The position numbers and the translations under genes were made by a program. Below are positions 58,364 through 64,000 of a stretch of DNA of 64,000 nucleotides, one piece after another. The DNA comes from CAWDPQ01 sp049642465 (GTDB taxonomy: Bacteria; Acidobacteriota; Vicinamibacteria; Vicinamibacterales; 2-12-FULL-66-21). Numbering within the stretch: position 1 is the first letter of the stretch; every line of letters starts with the position of its first letter. A model generated the notes under the pieces. That model was not told the DNA's origin, did no database searches, and worked only from the letters and a program-made list of their open reading frames with translations. The stretch is taken from contig JBAROV010000224.1 in the NCBI GenBank assembly GCA_049642465.1, positions 1 through 64,000 of the forward strand, written 5' to 3'.

Positions 58364-58867
58364 TCAGGGCCTCGGCATCCGGTCGAGGATCTGTTCGGCA
58401 ATTTCTTCGGCCCGGGCCGCGCCCGCATCCACGCGCATGTGGGCCTGCGCGTACACAGCTTGGCGGGCGGTAAACAAACGTTCCATCTGTGCGCGGTCCG
58501 CCGCGAGCGGACGGCGGCCGTCGGCCGGAATGCGTGTCAGGACGGTCTCAAACGGCACATCGAGCCACACCGAGAGACCGTCCAAGTTGATCGCGGTGCG
58601 GTTCTCGACATCCATGAATGTGCCACCGCCAGTCGCCACCACCGCGTGACGAATCGGAAGCAGGAGCCTCAGGATTTCGCGCTCGACGGAGCGGAAGTAG
58701 GCTTCACCCTGACGGGCGAAGATGTCGGCCACGGGCCGCCGTTCACGCGCTTCGATCAATTCGTCCACGTCCTCCGCACGCCATCCGAGGCGCGCCGCCA
58801 GTGCGCGTGCCACCGTGCTCTTGCCCGCCGCCATGAATCCGACGAGGTAGATCTTATCGGTCGTCAC
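58364..58867 (-). CDS. aroK: Shikimate kinase
   Basis: 167 residues. Walker A GFMAAGKST, EDVDELIE (substrate Asp), IFARQGEAYFRSVERE, VATGGGTFMD and lid DGRRPLA. Phosphorylates shikimate for chorismate synthesis. GTG start overlapping the aroA stop (GTGA). Confidence 0.95.
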   Translation of the reverse strand: MTTDKIYLVGFMAAGKSTVARALAARLGWRAEDVDELIEARERRPVADIFARQGEAYFRSVEREILRLLLPIRHAVVATGGGTFMDVENRTAINLDGLSVWLDVPFETVLTRIPADGRRPLAADRAQMERLFTARQAVYAQAHMRVDAGAARAEEIAEQILDRMPRP

Positions 58868-60168
58868 CTAGGACGCGTGAGGCGCTGTAATTCGTCGAAA
58901 AACCCGGGATATGAGACGTCCACGGCACTCGCGCCTGTAATCGTGGTTGCCCCCGATGCACCCGTGGCCGCAATGGCGAACGCCATCGCGAGACGGTGGT
59001 CGCCGGCCGAGTCCACCGTGCCGCCCCGAAGCGGACGGGCCTCGATGCGGAAGCCGTCCGGGTACTCCTCGACCGCTGCGCCAAGAATACGCAGGCCTTC
59101 CGCCAGCCGCGAAATTCGATCGCTTTCCTTCACCCGCAGCTCTGAGGCTCCCCGCACCTCCATCGTGTGGCCCTCCGGCAGCAACGTCCCCAGGGCAGCA
59201 AAGGCCGGGATTTCATCGATGACGGCGGGAACTTCCGCCGGATCGATGTTGAAGGTGTGCGCGTTGGCGGCCGAAATGCGCAGTGTTCCGACGGGTTCGC
59301 CGTTGACCTCATCATCGGATCGAGCGTCGACTTCAACGCCAGCGCGGCGCAGAATGTCGAGCAGCGCGGTCCGGCTCGGGTTGAGGCCGATTCGTTCGAT
59401 TTCGATGGTGCTGCCGGGGATGCCTGCGGCCAGCGCGGTCCAGAAGGCTGCTCCGGAAATATCCCCGGGAACCTCGATGGAACAGCCGCGCAGACGCTGG
59501 CCCCCTGCGATCGTGACACGATCCTCTGCAATCATCACGGTTGCGCCGAACGCGGTTAACGCTCGCTCCGTATGATCGCGTGTGGGTGTGGGCTCGCTGA
59601 CGCTGGTTTGGTCGGCCGCCTGGAGACCCGCGAGCAGCACCGCGCTCTTCACCTGGGCACTGGGGACGTCGGGACGGTAGTCGATTCCAGACAGCTCGGC
59701 GCCGTGAACGGTCAGGGGAGGACGGCCGTCCACGGAATCGATCCGGGCGCCCATTTCTGTAAGCGGGAGAATCACCCGGCGCATTGGACGGCGGGAGAGC
59801 GACGCGTCGCCGCCGATCCGGGTCTGGAAAGGATGAGCGGCGACCACGCCCGCCAGCAGGCGGAGCGTCGTTCCCGAGTTGGCGGCGTAGAGTTCGGCGG
59901 CAGGTGCGCCAAGGCCGCGCACGCCGCGACCTCTGATGTCGACAGTCGACCCGGCTTGGCGGACTTCGACGCCAAGGCCCCGCAAGCATTCGAGGGTTGC
60001 GGCACAGTCGGCGCCAGGCGAGTAGTTCTCGATGCGGGTTGGGCCGTCCGCCAGCGCGCCAAGCAGCGCATAGCGGTGGGAGATGGACTTGTCTCCGGGT
60101 ACGCGGATGCGCCCCGAGGCCCGCGCCGCGGGGCGCACCACCGCGACGTCGGCGGGCGCGCGGAACAT
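58864..60168 (-). CDS. aroA: EPSP synthase (3-phosphoshikimate 1-carboxyvinyltransferase)
   Basis: 434 residues from ATG 60168; an in-frame ATG nine codons upstream (60195) is possible but would place the -10-like TATAGT inside the gene. Motifs: VPGDKSISHRYALLGALADG, YAANSGTTLRLLAG, GDASLSRRPM, RVKESDRI, and C-terminal DHRLAMAFAIA. Joins shikimate-3-phosphate with PEP. First gene of aroA-aroK-phosphoesterase. Confidence 0.95.
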   Translation of the reverse strand: MFRAPADVAVVRPAARASGRIRVPGDKSISHRYALLGALADGPTRIENYSPGADCAATLECLRGLGVEVRQAGSTVDIRGRGVRGLGAPAAELYAANSGTTLRLLAGVVAAHPFQTRIGGDASLSRRPMRRVILPLTEMGARIDSVDGRPPLTVHGAELSGIDYRPDVPSAQVKSAVLLAGLQAADQTSVSEPTPTRDHTERALTAFGATVMIAEDRVTIAGGQRLRGCSIEVPGDISGAAFWTALAAGIPGSTIEIERIGLNPSRTALLDILRRAGVEVDARSDDEVNGEPVGTLRISAANAHTFNIDPAEVPAVIDEIPAFAALGTLLPEGHTMEVRGASELRVKESDRISRLAEGLRILGAAVEEYPDGFRIEARPLRGGTVDSAGDHRLAMAFAIAATGASGATTITGASAVDVSYPGFFDELQRLTRPR

Positions 60169-60174
60169 CCACGC

Positions 60175-60180
60175 ACTATA
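60175..60180 (-). promoter_or_regulatory. Candidate -10 of a leaderless aroA promoter
   Basis: On the minus strand TATAGT ends 6 nt before ATG 60168; no Shine-Dalgarno. The rest of the 169-bp gap to the divergent RsbW-like gene shows no other clear site. Confidence 0.45.
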
Positions 60181-60337
60181 ACACCCACCGCGCAAACAAC
60201 GGGCGGCGGGGACCCGTAGTAATTCGCGTTCTTGAAAAGATCCGGTTTAGTATGTTATTCACTCGCGTGCCCGGTTTGAGACGCGGCGAAAACACCGAGA
60301 ATCTAACCCCCAATGTCGAGAGGTTTCGCCCGGCGTC

Positions 60338-60814
60338 ATGTCTGATCGGCGCGCATTTTCACCTGCCTGCATGCTGACCCGCGGGGGGACCGTCCGCCTT
60401 CAGATCCACAGCAATTTCGACATGCTGGACTTCGTGCAGGTCGTCAGTGATCGCATGGGGCATCTGGCTGGTCTCGATGAGGACGCCGTCCACTGGATTG
60501 GCGTGGCCGTCCGCGAATCGGTGATCAACGCCATCAAGCACGGCAACCGGGAGGATTACGGCAAGCTCGTGACCGTCGAGTTCACGTTTGCTCCGGCGTT
60601 GAAGCCGAGCGAGCTCGTCGTCCGCGTCCTGGATCAGGGCGAAGGATTCGATCCCGGGGAAGTGGCCGACCCTCTCGCGCCGGAGAACATCCTCAAATCG
60701 AGCGGCCGCGGCATCTTTTTCATGCGCAGCTTCATGGACGATGTCACCCTGCGGCGTGGAGCCGATGGGGGCATGGAAGTGCGGATGGTCAAGAAGCTGG
60801 CGACTGGTGGCTGA
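60338..60814 (+). CDS. RsbW-like anti-sigma/ATP-binding regulator
   Basis: 158 residues (147 if Met12 at 60371 is used). HATPase_c_2 domain: ESVINAIKHGN (N-box), VLDQGEGFDPGEV (G1), SGRGIFFMRSFMDDV (G2). Such proteins are Ser/Thr kinases of anti-anti-sigma factors or other stress switches. No sigma or STAS gene is adjacent. It overlaps suhB by 8 nt, an unusual partner. Confidence 0.85.
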   Translation: MSDRRAFSPACMLTRGGTVRLQIHSNFDMLDFVQVVSDRMGHLAGLDEDAVHWIGVAVRESVINAIKHGNREDYGKLVTVEFTFAPALKPSELVVRVLDQGEGFDPGEVADPLAPENILKSSGRGIFFMRSFMDDVTLRRGADGGMEVRMVKKLATGG

Positions 60815-61637
60815 GTCGATCCCGCCGGTTTATCTCGCGACAGCAATTGAAGCGGTGGTTCGTGCCGGCGACGCGCAGATGGCGCGTCTGGGCGGCAGCC
60901 TGCGTATCGACAAGAAAGGCGCGATCGATCTCGTCACGGAGATGGATCTCGAGATCGAACGTGCGTTCCGCGCCATGATCGCGGAACGATTCCCGGCGCA
61001 TGTCGTCCTCGGTGAGGAATTCGAGGCCTCGGGCGATCGCGAGGCGGCGTCGCGCTTCTGCTGGGTGCTGGATCCGATCGACGGCACGACCAACTACGCA
61101 CATGGCCTGCCGATTTTTTGTGCTTCCCTCGCGCTCGAAATCGATGGCGAGGCCGTCGTCGGCGCCGTCTACGATCCGAACCGGCGGGAGTTGTTCACGG
61201 CCGAAAGAGGGCAGGGCGCCTGGTTGAACGGCGCGCCGCTGCACGTGTCGACATCGGCCGCGCTGATCGATTCGCTGCTGGTGACCGGATTCCACTACAA
61301 CATCCACAAGGATTCCTCTGAGCTCATCGAACTGTTTGGCGAGTTCATTTCACGCGCGCGCGCCGTGCGGCGGCTGGGTTCGGCGGCACTCGATCTCTGC
61401 TATGTGGCGGCCGGACGTTTCGATGCGTTCTGGGAACACAAGCTGCAGCCCTGGGATGTCGCTGCCGGAGCGCTCATCGTGCACGAAGCGGGTGGACGGG
61501 TGACAACAGTGGATGGCGGCCCCTTCGGATCCCGCGTTGGCAGCGTGCTGGCCAGTAATGGGTTGATACACCCGGCCATGCTCGAGACGATCAGTACCTT
61601 TACAGCCCGCTTTCGTTCTCGAAACAGGACGGAGTGA
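60807..61637 (+). CDS. suhB: Inositol monophosphatase family protein
   Basis: 276 residues from GTG 60807, which fits the family start (PPVYLATAIEAVVRAGDAQM). Metal-site motifs GEEFE, WVLDPIDGTTNYAHGLP and KLQPWDVAAGALIVHEAGG. Dephosphorylates inositol-1-phosphate or acts as a SuhB-type regulator. The gene symbol is by family similarity. Confidence 0.9.
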   Translation: MAESIPPVYLATAIEAVVRAGDAQMARLGGSLRIDKKGAIDLVTEMDLEIERAFRAMIAERFPAHVVLGEEFEASGDREAASRFCWVLDPIDGTTNYAHGLPIFCASLALEIDGEAVVGAVYDPNRRELFTAERGQGAWLNGAPLHVSTSAALIDSLLVTGFHYNIHKDSSELIELFGEFISRARAVRRLGSAALDLCYVAAGRFDAFWEHKLQPWDVAAGALIVHEAGGRVTTVDGGPFGSRVGSVLASNGLIHPAMLETISTFTARFRSRNRTE

Positions 61638-61808
61638 CATCTCGCGGAGACAGGGGATAGCTGGCCAACCGGCCAACGGGTCCACGGATCTCAGCGGTTG
61701 ATCCGTCGATCCGTGGCCCCCGTAAGTCATGGCATCGTTCGTGCTCGACCGCAGATCAACCGCTGTTCGCTGTCTTCTTTCTGGCGGTGCTGCGAAACGG
61801 AGATCGTC
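61638..61808. repeat. Spacer with GATCCGT/GGCCAAC microrepeats and 9-bp inverted repeat
   Basis: Between suhB and the beta-barrel gene. CCACGGATC (61682-61690) pairs with GATCCGTGG (61708-61716), with GATCCGT also directly repeated; GGCCAAC occurs twice just upstream. No gene seen. Confidence 0.6.
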
Positions 61809-62534
61809 ATGATGAAGCGTCTGCAAACTGGGCTTTGGATCGGACTGGGCGCGGCCGGGCTGCTGCTTGGCGCGACGGCCCCCGCAAGCGCGCAGGTGAC
61901 GCGCGTGGAATCGCGCCAGTCGATCGGGTTCAACCTGGGCTACTTTGCCGTCCGCGGTGAGGACGCGCGCGTCGAAGGCGACGTGTTGTGGGAAGATCTC
62001 AGCTCACTGGCCTTTGAAGTTAATGATTTCAACTTCGCGACATTCGGTGGCGAGTGGCTGTTCGACGTCGGCGACTATCTCGAAGCCGGTGTCGGCGTCG
62101 GCCTCTACCAGCGGACCGTGCCGAGCGTGTACCGCAGTGTTACGCATTCGGATGGCAGCGAGATCGAGCAGGATCTCAAGCTTCGCATTATTCCCGTCGC
62201 TGCGACCGTACGGTTCCTGCCGCTCGGGCGCACGTCCGTGCAGCCATACGTGGGCGCAGGGATTGGCTGGTTCAACTGGCGTTACAGCGAGACCGGAGAG
62301 TTTGTCGATTTTCGCGACGATTCGATCTTCCCCGCACGTTACATCGCCAGCGGCAGCACTGCTGGTCCGGTGGTGCTCGGTGGAATCCGCTTCCCAGTGT
62401 CTGACGTCTGGCTCGTGGGCGGCGAACTGCGGTATCAGAAAGCAGAGGGAAACATCGACACCGAGGGCTTCCTCGGCGACAAGATCGATCTGGGCGGCTG
62501 GACGACGAGCTTCACGCTGCACCTGCGGTTTTAA
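61809..62534 (+). CDS. Outer-membrane beta-barrel protein
   Basis: 241 residues from ATG 61809 (GGAG upstream). Signal peptide to about 29 (APASAQ). Alternating strands (SIGFNLGYFAVRG, FGGEWLFDVGDYLEAGVGVGLYQ, IIPVAATVRFLPLG, VQPYVGAGIGWFNWRYSETG, VVLGGIRFPVSDVWLVGGELRYQKAEG) and a C-terminal LHLRF ending in Phe, as required for barrel insertion. About eight strands, OmpA/OmpW-like size. Function unknown. Confidence 0.85.
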   Translation: MMKRLQTGLWIGLGAAGLLLGATAPASAQVTRVESRQSIGFNLGYFAVRGEDARVEGDVLWEDLSSLAFEVNDFNFATFGGEWLFDVGDYLEAGVGVGLYQRTVPSVYRSVTHSDGSEIEQDLKLRIIPVAATVRFLPLGRTSVQPYVGAGIGWFNWRYSETGEFVDFRDDSIFPARYIASGSTAGPVVLGGIRFPVSDVWLVGGELRYQKAEGNIDTEGFLGDKIDLGGWTTSFTLHLRF

Positions 62535-62706
62535 CAGGAGTTCAAGAGTTCAGGAAAAAATAGACAGGAGATAAAGAGGTCAGGAGATGTCCGCGCCCGA
62601 CCCGGTCCGCGTGCTGGCAGCATCGAACGCGGGCCGGGTCGCGCGCGGACTTTCTCTTGATCTCCTTATCTCCTGTCTGATTTCTCCTGAACTCTTGAAC
62701 TCCTGT
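62534..62706. repeat. 173-bp nested inverted repeat between convergent genes
   Basis: Outer arms 62534-62555 and 62685-62706 are perfect 22-bp reverse complements (purine-rich AGGAGTTC type). A second pair (GACAGGAGATAAAGAG with CTCCTTATCTCCTGTC, one mismatch) and an inner GC-rich pair (TCCGCGC...GGACCGGG type) follow inside. The whole unit could fold as one long hairpin. It begins at the beta-barrel stop codon and extends into the last 13 codons of the convergent glycosyltransferase. Confidence 0.85.
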
Positions 62707-64000
62707 AAAGCGCGGCGCCGCCACCCTCGGCGACGCGTTCGAACCCTTCGAGATAACCGGGGTTGCGCTTCCACGCCCGGTACAGCGCGTCTCCACCTTC
62801 CGCACTCTCTTCGATCACGACCCAGTTGACGTAGCCCTTGGGCCCGAGCACCGCATACCGCCACGCTTCGCCGTTGCCTTCGTGAAGAATGCTGTGAATA
62901 GGGAATCCGGCGCGTCCGAGTTCCTGCATGTAGTGGGCGAGCGAACCCATGCTGATCATGATCGGTCCGTCGCCCTTGTAGTGCTCCAGCAAGTACCGGG
63001 TGATAGCGCGGCGCCCTTCAATGTTCGGGGCGTCACGTTGCGATTCGATGACGAGTACCGCCTGGCGATCCACGGGTGACGTCTGCCACGTCACCAGAAT
63101 CACCACAAGAGCCGCGCCAATCCATCTGACCGGCCGCCAGAGCAATGCGACCCCGGCGCCGCCGAGCGCAGCGGAGGCGGCAACGAGCGTCAGCCCGTAC
63201 CGGATTCGAACAGGATGACCTTGCAGGTACGCGTACCACGGGAGTGCACCGGCGGCGACGATCGAGAAGAGCAATGCAAGCGTGGCGCGCCGACGGGATG
63301 CGAACAATGCGACGGCAACCAACGCTGCACCGATGTACCCACACCGAACGAGCCAGCTGTTTGAAAGCTTGTGAACAGACTCTCGCACCTGATCCCACGC
63401 CAGCCACGGGTGACCGAGGGCCGCGTTTTCAGGGACGAAGAAATCGCGCGGGATGAACCAGTAGCCGATCGTCCATCGACTGTTCAGGGTAAACAGGACG
63501 ATCGCGATGATTGGCAGGGTCGCGAGTTGGATCGACGCCCGCAGGGCGCGGGATGGAGGTTCGCCCCGGCGGAGCAGAATGCACGTGGTCAGGCCGATGG
63601 CTGCGGCTCCGATAATCCACCCTTCGTACCGCGTCATGCACATGGCGGACAACGCCAGGCCGGGCGCGGTCGGCCACTCGCCGATCCCGCGGTCGATCCA
63701 TGCTGCAAGCAACGCCAGCGTCAGGAACGCCGTCGCAAACAGCAATGGCTCGGTCATTGGCGTGCTTTGGATGTAGAGCAGGTTCGGATTGGTGATGAAG
63801 AGCGCCGCACCGGCCGCACCGCCGGCAATGGATCCCGTGGAAATCAGAATGACCCGCGCGATGGCCCAAGCGGTAAGTCCGGTGCTCGCGACCGACAGCG
63901 CCACACCGGACGCACCGGACCGATACCACGCGTCGACTTGCACGGGAATCATGTTGAGCACGTGAGGCAGCGGCAGCCAGACGGCCCCGATTTGCTGCCA
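62666..64000 (-). CDS. Membrane glycosyltransferase (PMT/ArnT-like), 5' end beyond window
   Basis: Partial; the frame stays open to the window end (IGAVWLPLPHVLNMIP, the conserved periplasmic loop start of GT39-like enzymes). At least 444 residues, about ten membrane helices, SSTPMTEPLLF-like QSTPMTEPLLFATAFL, MCMTRYEGWIIG, and a C-terminal periplasmic part. Likely a lipid-linked sugar transferase. The final 15 residues (RSSRVQEKSDRR region) are encoded by the 173-bp inverted repeat, so the natural C-terminus was probably altered by it. Confidence 0.85.
   Translation of the reverse strand, partial: WQQIGAVWLPLPHVLNMIPVQVDAWYRSGASGVALSVASTGLTAWAIARVILISTGSIAGGAAGAALFITNPNLLYIQSTPMTEPLLFATAFLTLALLAAWIDRGIGEWPTAPGLALSAMCMTRYEGWIIGAAAIGLTTCILLRRGEPPSRALRASIQLATLPIIAIVLFTLNSRWTIGYWFIPRDFFVPENAALGHPWLAWDQVRESVHKLSNSWLVRCGYIGAALVAVALFASRRRATLALLFSIVAAGALPWYAYLQGHPVRIRYGLTLVAASAALGGAGVALLWRPVRWIGAALVVILVTWQTSPVDRQAVLVIESQRDAPNIEGRRAITRYLLEHYKGDGPIMISMGSLAHYMQELGRAGFPIHSILHEGNGEAWRYAVLGPKGYVNWVVIEESAEGGDALYRAWKRNPGYLEGFERVAEGGGAALYRSSRVQEKSDRR

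Overview
The window is 64 kb of GC-rich, densely packed bacterial chromosome. No phage, insertion sequence, CRISPR array or rRNA operon was seen. Most neighbouring co-directional genes overlap by 1-25 nt (ATGA, GTGA, TTGA, TAATG junctions). The gene families point to Acidobacteriota, most likely the Vicinamibacteria: an 815-residue duplicated ABC permease of the ADOP type, an NtrC/NtrY pair attached to an efflux operon, a PadR regulator next to a membrane protein, a YtxH/DUF948-like pair, and intergenic spacers full of purine-rich microrepeats. This assignment is inference; there is no 16S gene here.

Layout. 0-2.5 kb: an MCE/MlaD lipid-transport subunit, two small envelope proteins, a secreted unknown and tRNA-Val(CAC). 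2.6-7.8 kb: a short citrate-synthase-fold protein and upp on the minus strand, separated by a 109-bp tandem repeat, then a divergent salvage operon (exported deaminase, hpt, rpiB, deoC). The rpiB and deoC products carry N-terminal extensions like those of microcompartment-associated enzymes. 7.8-16.7 kb (minus): efflux adaptor, ABC ATPase, ADOP permease, NtrC-type regulator, NtrY-type kinase and MscS channel. 16.9-27.7 kb: a DUF2231-Rieske fusion, a ClpP homologue, a histidine kinase behind a consensus sigma-54 promoter, treZ and a glycogen debranching enzyme, rsgA and an ABC-2 exporter.

27.7-37.0 kb is the most striking block. A DUF3662/FHA protein, a PP2C phosphatase fused through a membrane segment to a beta-helix, a Ser/Thr kinase-like protein whose VAIK lysine is arginine, a single-chain SEDS (RodA/FtsW) plus class B PBP fusion, and a second DUF3662/FHA protein follow one another on one strand. 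This is the same parts list as the actinobacterial fhaA-fhaB-pstP-rodA-pbpA-pknA-pknB cell-wall-growth locus, but with rodA and pbpA joined, phosphatase and kinase remodelled, and the order changed.

37.2-44.4 kb: tRNA-Phe(GAA), a 59-residue small gene, recA with a good sigma-70 promoter, a YdjM-like hydrolase, hbd, a secreted unknown, thiolase, a DciA-like protein and maf. 44.5-51.9 kb: a cytochrome c maturation operon with a cysteine-type CcmE, a CcmF-CcmH fusion, a CcmI-like zinc-ribbon protein, a secreted unknown, CcmA, B, C, D and a 51-residue membrane protein; no ccmG is present. 51.9-64 kb: DinB, small unknowns, a PadR operon behind a perfect 11-bp inverted-repeat operator, an S41 peptidase, a metallophosphoesterase, aroK-aroA, an RsbW-like ATPase with suhB, a beta-barrel protein, a 173-bp nested inverted repeat, and a membrane glycosyltransferase cut by the window edge.

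Regulatory themes: five genes have a -10-like hexamer 6-9 nt before the start codon and no Shine-Dalgarno, which suggests leaderless transcription. At least seven spacers contain short tandem repeats with a different unit each.
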